Source: Bacteroidota bacterium
Lineage (GTDB): Bacteria; Bacteroidota; Bacteroidia; Chitinophagales; Chitinophagaceae
Assembly: GCA_947461015.1 (NCBI GenBank)
Contig: CANHIR010000023.1
Location: 1-16,084 of the forward strand
Length of the DNA: 16,084 nucleotides
Reading direction: 5' to 3'
Under the pieces are notes generated by a model that saw only the letters and a list, made by a program, of their open reading frames with translations, had not been told where the DNA came from and searched no databases. Of this stretch, positions 6,259-13,676 are shown one piece after another (the stretch's first letter is position 1; each line of letters begins with the position of its first letter). The position numbers and the translations under genes were made by a program.

Positions 6259-7326
6259 ATGAGTAAGTACAGAGCAGGCGTTTTGTTTGGCAAAGAATTA
6301 GAAGCTATTTACAATGATGCAAAGGATAATAACTTTGCTATCCCAGCAGTGAATACTACTGGAACAGATACGATTAATGCAGCAATTGAAACAGCAGCAA
6401 AATTGAACTCTCCCATTATTATACAATTCTCAAATGGTGGTGCACAATTTATTGCAGGTAAAGGTATGCCAAATGATAATTTACAGGCAAACATACAAGG
6501 TGCCATTGCGGGTGCCTTACACGTTCATCAAGTAGCAAAGTATTATAATGTGCCCGTTATTTTACATACAGACCATGCTGCAAAAAAATGGTTGCCATGG
6601 ATTAGCGCATTAATTGATGAAAGTGAAAAATATTTCAAATTACACGGACAACCTTTATTCAGTTCGCATATGTTGGATTTATCCGAAGAGCCTATTGAGG
6701 AGAATATCCAAACCTCAGTTGAGTTTTTCAAACGTATGGCACCATTGGGTATGGGAATTGAAATTGAATTAGGCGTTACAGGTGGTGAAGAAGATGGAGT
6801 AGACAATAGTGGTATTGAAAACGATAAACTATATACACAACCAGAACATGTAGCTTACGCTTATACCGAATTGGGTAAAGTAGGTAATTTATTCACTGTT
6901 GCTGCAGCATTTGGAAACGTTCACGGTGTGTATAGCCCAGGAAATGTGGAGTTAAAACCAGAAATTTTACACAATAGCCAACTTCATATTGAAAAGACAT
7001 TAGGTACTGCTCCAAAGCCAGTTTACTTTGTATTCCATGGTGGATCGGGATCTCCTCAAAATCAAATTAGAGAAGCCATTGGATATGGCGCGATTAAAAT
7101 GAATTTGGATACCGATTTACAATGGGCTTTCTGGGAAGGTATCTTAGGTTACTACAAAAAGAATGAAGCTTATTTGCAAACTCAATTAGGTAATCCTGAG
7201 GGAGCGGATAAACCAAATAAAAAATACTACGACCCTAGAGTTTGGTTAAGAAAAGGCGAAGAGTCTTTCATTAAAAGATTAGAACAATCTTTTGAAGATT
7301 TAAACTGTATTAACCGAAACGCTTAA
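6259..7326 (+). CDS. fbaA: Class II fructose-bisphosphate aldolase (type A)
   Basis: The 355-residue zinc aldolase reversibly splits fructose 1,6-bisphosphate to dihydroxyacetone phosphate and glyceraldehyde 3-phosphate in glycolysis and gluconeogenesis. 'ILHTDHAAKK' (101-110) holds the catalytic Asp105 and the zinc ligand His106. 'GIEIELGVTGGEEDG' (167-180), 'GNVHGVY' with His222, and 'FVFHGGSGS' with His260 supply the other metal and phosphate contacts. 'AIKMNLDTDLQWAFW' near 280-295 is also typical. The length equals that of E. coli FbaA-type dimeric enzymes, and all key residues are present. It precedes accD by 32 bases on the same strand, so the two genes are probably cotranscribed. Confidence 0.96.
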   Translation: MSKYRAGVLFGKELEAIYNDAKDNNFAIPAVNTTGTDTINAAIETAAKLNSPIIIQFSNGGAQFIAGKGMPNDNLQANIQGAIAGALHVHQVAKYYNVPVILHTDHAAKKWLPWISALIDESEKYFKLHGQPLFSSHMLDLSEEPIEENIQTSVEFFKRMAPLGMGIEIELGVTGGEEDGVDNSGIENDKLYTQPEHVAYAYTELGKVGNLFTVAAAFGNVHGVYSPGNVELKPEILHNSQLHIEKTLGTAPKPVYFVFHGGSGSPQNQIREAIGYGAIKMNLDTDLQWAFWEGILGYYKKNEAYLQTQLGNPEGADKPNKKYYDPRVWLRKGEESFIKRLEQSFEDLNCINRNA

Positions 7327-7332
7327 TTGTTT

Positions 7333-7362
7333 ATGAGTGCTCACTTAAATGCCCCACTATGA
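7333..7362 (+). other. Possible 9-codon leader ORF overlapping the accD start
   Basis: ATG at 7333-7335 opens a nine-codon frame (MSAHLNAPL) whose TGA stop at 7360-7362 overlaps the accD ATG in an ATGA arrangement typical of translational coupling. It begins seven bases after the fbaA stop codon. Such a short frame can easily occur by chance, so this is noted only as a candidate coupling device between fbaA and accD. Confidence 0.2.
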
Positions 7363-8276
7363 AAAATAGAGAAGAAGATATTGAAGTGAATTTGACAGGT
7401 GAAGATGCTTCCAACAATGAAATAGGTAAACCAAGATGGTTTAAGCGAATTAAAAGAGGTATCACTACTTCAACTGCTGATAAAAAAGAAACACCAGAAG
7501 GTTTATGGACAAAATGCCCATCATGTAATCACATATGTACAAGTGGCGAATTAAAAGAACATTTATATATATGTACAAGCTGTAATTTCCATCATCGAAT
7601 TGGAAGTGAAGATTATTTTGAAATATTATTTGATGAAAAACAATATGAAGTTTTGTTTGATCATATTGTAAGCAAAGACGCCTTAAATTTTACTGACCTT
7701 AAAAATTATCAAAAGCGATTAGATGAAATTCATGCTAAAACAGATTTGAAGGATTCTATGCGTGTAGGTGTTGGGAAAATGAATGGTGAAGGATATGTAG
7801 TAGCTTGTATGGACTTTGAATTTATTGGCGGTTCATTGGGAAGTGTTATGGGTGAAAAATTTAGCCGTGCAGTGGACTATTGTATTGAACATAAGCTGCC
7901 ATTTTTAGTAATCAGCAAAAGTGGTGGTGCACGTATGATGGAAAGTGCTTTTAGCCTAATGCAATTGGCTAAAACAAGCGGCAAGCTATCTCAATTAAGT
8001 GATGCTAAACTTCCATTTATCTCTTTATTAACCGACCCCACTTTTGGAGGCATCTCCGCTAGTTTTGGCATGTTAGGTGATATTAATATTGCAGAGCCTG
8101 GCGCTTTAATTGGCTTTGCAGGGCCAAGGGTTATTAAGGAAACCATCAAAAAGGACTTACCTGCAGGCTTCCAAAGAAGTGAATTTTTACTTGAGCATGG
8201 ATTCCTTGATTTTATTGTTGACAGAAAGGAATTAAAGAATAAATTATCAGAAGTTGCCTTTTTATTCAGAAACTAA
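7359..8276 (+). CDS. accD: Acetyl-CoA carboxylase carboxyltransferase subunit beta
   Basis: The 305-residue AccD, with AccA, transfers the carboxyl group from carboxybiotin to acetyl-CoA to give malonyl-CoA, the first committed step of fatty-acid synthesis. The N-terminal zinc ribbon is complete: Cys53 and Cys56 in 'CPSC', then Cys72 and Cys75 in 'CTSC'. The crotonase-like core follows, with 'GGSLGSVMGEKFSRA', 'SKSGGARMMES', 'SLMQLAKTS' and 'GGISASFG' in order. The segment before 'WFKRIKRGI', where many AccD proteins begin, is about 26 residues of mostly acidic sequence with no internal start codon, so the extension appears real. accA is not in the window. It ends 58 bases before a strong terminator. 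Confidence 0.95.
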   Translation: MKNREEDIEVNLTGEDASNNEIGKPRWFKRIKRGITTSTADKKETPEGLWTKCPSCNHICTSGELKEHLYICTSCNFHHRIGSEDYFEILFDEKQYEVLFDHIVSKDALNFTDLKNYQKRLDEIHAKTDLKDSMRVGVGKMNGEGYVVACMDFEFIGGSLGSVMGEKFSRAVDYCIEHKLPFLVISKSGGARMMESAFSLMQLAKTSGKLSQLSDAKLPFISLLTDPTFGGISASFGMLGDINIAEPGALIGFAGPRVIKETIKKDLPAGFQRSEFLLEHGFLDFIVDRKELKNKLSEVAFLFRN

Positions 8277-8329
8277 TTGAATAATCAGGAAACGGATCAT
8301 TTCTATTTCTTAACTCACTTTACTTATAC

Positions 8330-8337
8330 TACTTTTG
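8330..8337 (+). promoter_or_regulatory. -7 box TACTTTTG for smpB, overlapping the upstream terminator
   Basis: An exact TAnnTTTG match overlaps the first three bases of the terminator stem and ends 28 bases before the smpB ATG. No TTG lies at the proper distance upstream, so the -33 element is absent or degenerate. Initiation would fall just downstream of the box, within the 5' arm of the hairpin. Confidence 0.45.
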
Positions 8338-8365
8338 TCCTGGCCTTAGGTCGGGACAATTTTTT
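8335..8365 (+). terminator. accD: Rho-independent terminator of the fbaA-accD unit
   Basis: TTGTCCTGGCC (8335-8345) pairs with GGTCGGGACAA (8349-8359) over 11 positions, including two G-U pairs, with a three-base loop TTA. Six T residues (8360-8365) follow directly. The smpB ATG begins at 8366, with no base between the T tract and the start codon. Confidence 0.88.
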
Positions 8366-8830
8366 ATGGCAAAATCAAAAGTAATAGCACCAAAAGAATT
8401 AAACAATAGGCAAGCCTATTTTAATTACAACATAGAGGATAAATATGTTGCAGGCATGGTCTTGCTTGGTACAGAAGTAAAGTCCATCAGAGAGGGAAAA
8501 GTAAGCTTTAATGACTCCTTTTGTTTTTTTGACCGAGGTGAACTGTGGGTGCGCAGTTTATATATAAATGCCTATTCCCATGGTTCGGCCAATAACCATA
8601 TAGAGGTACACGATCGCAAACTACTTTTGGAAAAAAGAGAGTTAAAAAAGATTGAAGGCAAAGTGAAAGAAAAAGGCTTTACCATTGTCCCACTTCGAAT
8701 TTTCTTTAATGAAAAACATTACGCTAAATTAGAAATTGGCATAGGAAAGGGTAAGAAAGAATTTGATAAACGCGAGACCATCAAAAACCGTGATGTCGAT
8801 AAAGAGATAAAACGTTTACTAAAACGATAA
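8366..8830 (+). CDS. smpB: SsrA-binding protein SmpB
   Basis: The 154-residue SmpB binds tmRNA and brings it to stalled ribosomes for trans-translation, tagging the nascent peptide for degradation. Diagnostic blocks are 'NRQAYFNYNIEDKYVAGMVLLGTEVKS' near 13-40, 'SLYINAYSHGSANNH', 'RKLLLEKREL', 'GFTIVPLRIFF' and the basic 'GKGKKEFDKRE' near 127-137, followed by a lysine/arginine-rich C-terminal tail expected to occupy the mRNA channel. The length is standard. The start codon directly abuts the terminator T tract, leaving no room for a Shine-Dalgarno, which is usual in Bacteroidota. It converges on the DUF3592-like gene after a 10-base gap. The tmRNA gene itself is not in this window. Confidence 0.96.
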   Translation: MAKSKVIAPKELNNRQAYFNYNIEDKYVAGMVLLGTEVKSIREGKVSFNDSFCFFDRGELWVRSLYINAYSHGSANNHIEVHDRKLLLEKRELKKIEGKVKEKGFTIVPLRIFFNEKHYAKLEIGIGKGKKEFDKRETIKNRDVDKEIKRLLKR

Positions 8831-8840
8831 ATGTTGTATG

Positions 8841-9257
8841 CTACTCGTATTTTGTCTTAGGCGCTTCTTTATAACTAAGTTGTTCAGCTAATGCATCGGG
8901 ATGGGGTTTGTTCGTAGTTGCATACGCTACTCCCAAAAGCACGGAAAATACACCAAACGCCCAAGCCATCTCTGTTCCTATAAACCAATATCCCCAAGCC
9001 TTATTGATGGCTGATTTTTCAGGATGACTCAATTCATATATAACTTCCACCTGCTGACCAATTTTGTCCTTATACAATTGCTTGTCTAGTTTCAAAAAAT
9101 AAGGCTTCCCAAATTCATTATAATTAGCAAATATGGAATCGCTTTTTGAAATAATAATTGCAGGGGCAGTTTCACTATCAAAATAATCGGGTTCCCTACT
9201 AAATGGTAGATAAAGAAAAAAACAAGTGAGGAATAATATGATTGCCGATTTTATCAA
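8841..9257 (-). CDS. Small two-helix membrane protein, DUF3592-like
   Basis: A 138-residue protein with an N-terminal hydrophobic segment (about 4-20), a central beta-rich extracytoplasmic-type domain, and a second membrane helix (about 92-112) followed by a polar tail. 'KIGQQVEVIYELSHPEKSAI' (65-84) fits the 'G..V.V.Y.P..P..A' block of DUF3592, a family of unknown function found with two flanking helices; the match is suggestive, not certain. The start must be the TTG at 9255-9257: an in-frame TAA lies at 9270-9272 and no ATG occurs before the first helix. It lies downstream of smc on the same strand, but a terminator-like hairpin separates them, so it is probably expressed separately. Confidence 0.6.
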   Translation of the reverse strand: MIKSAIILFLTCFFLYLPFSREPDYFDSETAPAIIISKSDSIFANYNEFGKPYFLKLDKQLYKDKIGQQVEVIYELSHPEKSAINKAWGYWFIGTEMAWAFGVFSVLLGVAYATTNKPHPDALAEQLSYKEAPKTKYE

Positions 9258-9277
9258 TTTCTTATTTCTTTAATGCA

Positions 9278-9305
9278 AAAGTCCCGAACTTAAGAACGGG
9301 ACTTT
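9278..9305 (-). terminator. smc: Hairpin terminator downstream of smc
   Basis: AAAGTCCCG (9278-9286) and CGGGACTTT (9297-9305) are perfectly complementary over nine bases with a ten-base loop. On the minus strand the stem ends in four Ts, a short T tract. It lies 36 bases past the smc stop codon and 20 bases before the start of the next minus-strand gene. Confidence 0.65.
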
Positions 9306-9341
9306 ATATTGCTATACAATTTTACTTTAACGAATTAATAT

Positions 9342-9971
9342 TTAGTTGCTTAAACTTCTAAAGTCTACAGGCACCAACTTACTTACACCCGGCTCCTGCA
9401 TGGTTACTCCATAAATCACGTCTACCGCACTCATGGTTTGCTTATTGTGGGTGACAATAATAAACTGTGAGTTATCAGAAAATTTCTGAATCATTTGCGT
9501 GAATTTACCTACGTTGGCATCATCCAATGGTGCGTCAACCTCATCCAGAATACAGAATGGGGCTGGCTTAATTAAGTAAATAGCAAACAACATGGCGGTT
9601 GCTGTTAAGGTACGCTCCCCTCCTGATAACTGTGTGATAGAAGAAGGACGTTTGCCTTTAGGCTTTGCTACAATTTCTACTGCAGTTTCTGCTAAATTAT
9701 CTGGATCCACTAATATTAAGTCACAAGAATCTTCTTCGGTAAATAATGCCTTAAATACTTTTTGGAAGTTTTCTCTAGCTGTATTATATGTTTCTAAGAA
9801 GGCTTGGTTTGCAGTAGCTTCTACCTCTTGAATGGTCAACATCAAACTTTCCTTAGCAGTTACTAAGTCGTTCTTTTGTTCTAAGATGAAATCGTAACGC
9901 TTTTTCATTTCGGTATACGCTTCAATTGCGGTTGGATTTACTTCACCCATATTCTCCAAACGCTTTTTCAT
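9342..9971 (-). CDS. smc: Chromosome segregation protein SMC, C-terminal part (frameshifted from the N-terminal part)
   Basis: The 209-residue frame is the C-terminal ATPase half-domain of SMC, not an independent gene. It opens with 'MKKRLENMGEVNPTAIEAYTE', the usual end of the second coiled coil. It carries the ABC signature 'LSGGER' (115-120), Walker B 'ILDEVDAPLD' (141-150) and the 'TH' switch in 'IVTHNKQTM'. In the full protein these residues complete the ATP site of a partner head. The listed ATG is internal: the frame is open upstream to a TAA at 10050-10052 on the minus strand, and upstream codons read 'EETLEELQASAEK', which continues naturally into it. Joining it with the upstream part by restoring one base gives 1172 residues in total, normal for SMC. 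Confidence 0.9.
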   Translation of the reverse strand: MKKRLENMGEVNPTAIEAYTEMKKRYDFILEQKNDLVTAKESLMLTIQEVEATANQAFLETYNTARENFQKVFKALFTEEDSCDLILVDPDNLAETAVEIVAKPKGKRPSSITQLSGGERTLTATAMLFAIYLIKPAPFCILDEVDAPLDDANVGKFTQMIQKFSDNSQFIIVTHNKQTMSAVDVIYGVTMQEPGVSKLVPVDFRSLSN

Positions 9972-9997
9972 TTTTTCCGCACTTGCTTGTAATTCTT

Positions 9998-10049
9998 CTA
10001 AAGTTTCTTCGGTCTGACGTCCTTTTCCAATACGTCTTCCAATTCTACT
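9998..10049 (-). other. smc: Frameshift interval within smc
   Basis: The N-terminal frame ends at the TAG at 9998-10000, and the C-terminal frame is closed upstream by a TAA at 10050-10052, so the shift must lie between. The total span 9342-12859 is 3518 bases; one added base makes 1173 exact codons. Adding an A (minus strand) to the four-base run at 10023-10026 would give a smooth 'EKGRQTEETLEELQ' join. This is one plausible position, not proven. Confidence 0.85.
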
Positions 10050-12859
10050 TTAAATTCTACACTCAAACGCTCTTTCATACCAGACAACTGTAATTTCAAA
10101 TTGTTCAATTTGTCTTTAATCTCATTGATAATTTGATCTACCAATTCTTTAGACTTGATTTGTTGTCTTACGGCACTTTCTTTTTCTTGAAGATCGTTTC
10201 GCAATGTATAATAAGCCTGATCTGCTTCGTTTAATTTTAATTCTTCTTCCTCCTTTGTTCTGATTAAGCTAACTAACTCCTCCGAAATTTGAGCCAACTG
10301 CGCACGACTTTCAACAATGGCAGCAGAAGCTTCGGTTAATTGAGCCGTATTACTTTGAATTTGTGTATGTAAATCATTTAATTGATTTTCCTTGAATACC
10401 ACTTCTTGTTGTAAGGATTCAATTTTACTTTGTTGTTTAGTCAATTGCAAATTCATTTCATTGAATTCACCTGAAGCTAAATGATATGCTTGTTCCGCAG
10501 CCTGATAAGCCAACTCAATGGATTCTAGTTTAGCTTGGGTTTCTTGTAAGCTAACATTTAAGCCTTCTAATGCAATTCTAGTATCTGCAATGGCAGCATG
10601 CTCATCTTGAATCTTAGAAGCGTATTCAGCTAATTTTGTAACAGCCGCAATATGGGCTGCTTGCAAATTCTCTAAACGATTTTTATTTGCAAATACTTCA
10701 TTAATTAAAGTATTAATGGATTGCTCCGTTGAACGAATTTCATTTTCTTTAAGAAGCTCATTAAATTCCAAGACAGCGTTGTGCTTTGTTTGAATTTGCT
10801 CTTTTAACTTATTAACAACTGTTTCTTGCGCTTGTATATCTGTTAATAGTTTTTCTAAGTTCTTGGCACGTCCAATTTTCTTTCCTTCAAATAAACCAAC
10901 ACTACCTCCAGTTAAAGTGTATTTTCCTTTTACATACTTTCCTGTTTTTTCTAAAATAATGCCATTTGAACTTGCTTCTAAAGCCTGCTCGTTTTGCGCA
11001 ATAAATACATTGCCCAATAAATGATTGGCTAATGCAGCATACTTGCTATCAATTTCGACAACTGATAGCGCAGCAATTGTATTAGCAGGTGCAGCATTTG
11101 ATTGCGCCCCTGTTAATTGATCTAATAAAAAGAAGTTTGCTTTCCCTTTTTTATTGTCATCTAATAATTGAATGGCTTGCATCCCTTCTTTTAAATCATT
11201 TACAACATAGTAGTTTAAATATGGTTCTAATACATTTTCAACCGCTGTTCTATATTGTTCTTGAACATATAAAATATCGGACAAGATTGGTGCATTATGA
11301 TTCCACCCTGTATTCTTATGTAAAAACTTAACACTCTCTGGGTATCCTTCCATAGAGTCCACTAAGCTCTTTAACAAATCATATTCATTTTTCTTTGCAT
11401 CTAAAATTCTTGTTTCTTCCGCCATTTTAGATCGCAACGCCTCCAATGCAGCTTGCGTTTCAAATATGCTTGCTTTCGCCGTCTCATGTTGAGCTTGTAA
11501 AGCAGCAAGGTGTTCTTTTTTAGCAGCCAAGTCGGCTTCTTTTGAAGCCAACTGTGCAGTTAGTTCTTCAATTTGAGCAGTACGATGCGTTTGTTCTGCT
11601 TCCAGCTGCTCCTGTGATCTTAAAACATTTTGAATAGACGTATCCGATACAGCCACTTTTTTCTCTGCATCAAATTGACCTCTTTGTATTTGTTGGTACT
11701 CCTGACGTAAACCATCTAAGACTGATCTTTGATCGTCGAACTGGGCGCGCTTATTGGTTAATTCAATTTGTGATTGCTCTACTCTATTTTTAAAATCGTT
11801 ATAAATTTTTTCTTCTTCAACTACTTGAAGTTTTGTATATTCAATTGAATCGCCAATTGTTTTTACTTGGCCCGCTGCACGCTCTAAAAATTCTTGCAAG
11901 TTCGTTTCCTTATCACTAAGGTAGGTTAATCTTTGCGCAGCAAGATTCTTATCGTTTTCTTTGGTTCTTAATGCCTGAACTTTATCATTAAACTCATGTT
12001 GCAAACTTTGCAATCCTTTCTCCTTTTCAATAAATACTAAGCGCTCTTGCTCTAGGGAAGCTTCTTCCAAAGCAATCTGCGCTTCTAAATGTATTTTTTT
12101 ATCTGTTTCTGTCTCCTGTTGCTCCGTAAGTTCTTTATAACTTAAGTTAAAGCCCTCTAAGGAAGCAATTGCAAGCTCAATAGCCGTTTCTTGATAATCT
12201 TTTTTAATCTCAAAATACTTCTCTGCTTTCTTTGCTTGATTCTCTAAAGTTTTTAATTGGTTATTAATTTCAAATAACAAATCTTCAATTCTAGATAAAT
12301 CCTGCTCGGTAGCATCTAACTTATTCTTCGCTTCTTTTTTTCTTGTTTTGTAAATAGTAATACCTGCCGCTTGCTCTAACATTTTACGACGACTATTATC
12401 CTTATCCTTGATAATATCATCCACCATACCTAATTCAATAATGGCATAACTATCGGTACTTACCCCAGTATCCATAAATAAATTATGAATGTCTTTTAAA
12501 CGACAAGCCACATCATTTAAACGGTATTCGCTCTCTCCGTTTTTATAATAACGACGTGTCACCGTGATGGTGCTAAATTCGGTTGGCAATAAATTTTTTG
12601 TATTCTCGAAAGTTAAACTTACTTCCGCCATGCTACTTGCATTTCTAGTTTTAGAACCATTGAAAACCAATGAATCTAAATTCTCAGATCTTAGGGCTGA
12701 AATTTTTGATTCTCCAATCACCCATCTAATACTATCAATGATATTACTTTTACCACATCCGTTTGGTCCAATGATACCAGTTATGCCCTCGTCAAAACTT
12801 ACGATGGTGTTATCAGCAAAACTCTTGAACCCTTTTATTTCTAATGACTTTAGTCTCAC
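9998..12859 (-). CDS. smc: Chromosome segregation protein SMC, N-terminal part (frameshifted)
   Basis: This 953-residue frame holds the N-terminal ATPase half with Walker A 'GPNGCGKSN' (31-39), a first long coiled coil (about 170-500), the hinge (about 505-660, with 'GYPESVKFLHKN' and 'LTGGSVGLFEGKKIGRAKNL') and the returning coiled coil. SMC dimers with ScpAB compact and segregate the chromosome. The frame breaks off after 'EDVLEKDVRP', where 'KKL' and a TAG replace the expected continuation. The following frame resumes the SMC sequence at once, so one base is missing (or two extra) between 9998 and 10049. The start is GTG at 12857-12859, supported by 'RLKSLEIKGFKSFAD', the standard SMC opening, and an AAAAGGAG seven bases upstream. 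ftsE lies 90 bases upstream on the same strand. Confidence 0.94.
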   Translation of the reverse strand: MRLKSLEIKGFKSFADNTIVSFDEGITGIIGPNGCGKSNIIDSIRWVIGESKISALRSENLDSLVFNGSKTRNASSMAEVSLTFENTKNLLPTEFSTITVTRRYYKNGESEYRLNDVACRLKDIHNLFMDTGVSTDSYAIIELGMVDDIIKDKDNSRRKMLEQAAGITIYKTRKKEAKNKLDATEQDLSRIEDLLFEINNQLKTLENQAKKAEKYFEIKKDYQETAIELAIASLEGFNLSYKELTEQQETETDKKIHLEAQIALEEASLEQERLVFIEKEKGLQSLQHEFNDKVQALRTKENDKNLAAQRLTYLSDKETNLQEFLERAAGQVKTIGDSIEYTKLQVVEEEKIYNDFKNRVEQSQIELTNKRAQFDDQRSVLDGLRQEYQQIQRGQFDAEKKVAVSDTSIQNVLRSQEQLEAEQTHRTAQIEELTAQLASKEADLAAKKEHLAALQAQHETAKASIFETQAALEALRSKMAEETRILDAKKNEYDLLKSLVDSMEGYPESVKFLHKNTGWNHNAPILSDILYVQEQYRTAVENVLEPYLNYYVVNDLKEGMQAIQLLDDNKKGKANFFLLDQLTGAQSNAAPANTIAALSVVEIDSKYAALANHLLGNVFIAQNEQALEASSNGIILEKTGKYVKGKYTLTGGSVGLFEGKKIGRAKNLEKLLTDIQAQETVVNKLKEQIQTKHNAVLEFNELLKENEIRSTEQSINTLINEVFANKNRLENLQAAHIAAVTKLAEYASKIQDEHAAIADTRIALEGLNVSLQETQAKLESIELAYQAAEQAYHLASGEFNEMNLQLTKQQSKIESLQQEVVFKENQLNDLHTQIQSNTAQLTEASAAIVESRAQLAQISEELVSLIRTKEEEELKLNEADQAYYTLRNDLQEKESAVRQQIKSKELVDQIINEIKDKLNNLKLQLSGMKERLSVEFKVELEDVLEKDVRPKKL

Positions 12860-12866
12860 TTTTTAT

Positions 12867-12874
12867 CTCCTTTT
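12867..12874 (-). promoter_or_regulatory. smc: Canonical Shine-Dalgarno deciding the smc GTG start
   Basis: AAAAGGAG on the minus strand ends seven bases before the GTG at 12857-12859. A strong purine-rich site like this stands out, because most genes in the window have none. It supports GTG as the true start of smc. Confidence 0.65.
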
Positions 12875-12949
12875 AAATGTCTGCGAACATAAGAAAAAGA
12901 CACTATAAATCAAGCAAAAGTGAGCATTTTGTGCACAATTGTGGGAAAA

Positions 12950-13624
12950 TTATACCTTACTAACAAGTCTTCCTCCCTCTGTGGTTAATGTACGAGAAGG
13001 GAACTTATTTACCACCATAAAATCATGACTCGCCATTACAATTGCTGTACCGTCTTCTTTGGCAATTTGGAACAACAATTGCATGATTTCATCACTGGTT
13101 TCGGGGTCTAAACTTCCTGTTGGTTCATCTGCTAATATCAATTTGGGGGAATTGAGCAATGCTCTAGCTATATCTACCCTTTGTTGCTCACCACCGCTCA
13201 TTTCATAAGGCATTTTAAAACCCTTATGCTGAAGGCCAACCTTAGACAATACGTCAACAATTTTTTGTTCTATTAATTTTTCATCCACCCATCCAGTAGC
13301 TTTCAGCACAAATCTTAGGTTTTCATGTACATTTCTATCTGTCAAAAGTTGAAAATCCTGAAAAACCACTCCTAAATTTCTTCTTAAAAAAGGGAGGGTT
13401 TTCCATGTCATACTCAATAAATTAAAGCCAACTACTTCCCCCTTGCCCTCGGTAAGGGTTAACTCCCCATAAAGCGTCTTAAGTAAACTACTCTTTCCTG
13501 TCCCAGTTTTACCTACCAAATACACAAACTCTCCTTTTTCAACTTTAAAATTTACATCCTGAAGGATTAAACTTCCGCTTTGATATATATTGGCATTTTC
13601 TAAATTGACAAGCAGTTCTGACAT
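12950..13624 (-). CDS. ftsE: FtsE-like ABC transporter ATP-binding protein
   Basis: The 224-residue ABC ATPase is most like FtsE, which with the membrane protein FtsX controls periplasmic cell-wall hydrolases during division. Walker A 'GKTGTGKS' (38-45), the Q-loop with 'FQDFQLLTDRNVHENL' (88-103), signature 'MSGGEQQR' (142-149), Walker B 'LILADEPTGSLD' (162-173) and His200 in 'ASHD' are all intact. The 'FQDFQLL.DRNV.ENL' block favours FtsE over LolD- or MacB-type ATPases, though these are close relatives. There is no ftsX in the window, as is common when the pair is split in Bacteroidota. It sits 52 bases downstream of purM on the same strand and may be cotranscribed with it. Confidence 0.82.
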   Translation of the reverse strand: MSELLVNLENANIYQSGSLILQDVNFKVEKGEFVYLVGKTGTGKSSLLKTLYGELTLTEGKGEVVGFNLLSMTWKTLPFLRRNLGVVFQDFQLLTDRNVHENLRFVLKATGWVDEKLIEQKIVDVLSKVGLQHKGFKMPYEMSGGEQQRVDIARALLNSPKLILADEPTGSLDPETSDEIMQLLFQIAKEDGTAIVMASHDFMVVNKFPSRTLTTEGGRLVSKV

Positions 13625-13676
13625 AGTAAAATTTTTATATAAATAAGTTATTGTTCGTTTTTATACACCTTTAAAG

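Noticed and set aside
9592..9831. Plus-strand ORF antisense to the SMC C-terminal domain
   Set aside because: It is a shadow of conserved coding sequence with no independent support.
9998..10049. Programmed -1 frameshifting as the default explanation for split smc
   Set aside because: There is no canonical slippery heptamer and no evident stimulatory Shine-Dalgarno or hairpin; an indel is simpler. It is kept only as an alternative in the findings.
12564..12908. Plus-strand 114-codon ORF antisense to the smc 5' end
   Set aside because: It is fully explained as a shadow of the conserved SMC N-terminal domain and has no recognisable domain.
12934..12943. CACAATTGTG palindrome between ftsE and smc as an operator
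   Set aside because: A single 10-base palindrome in AT-rich DNA is weak evidence; there is no matching promoter element or second copy.
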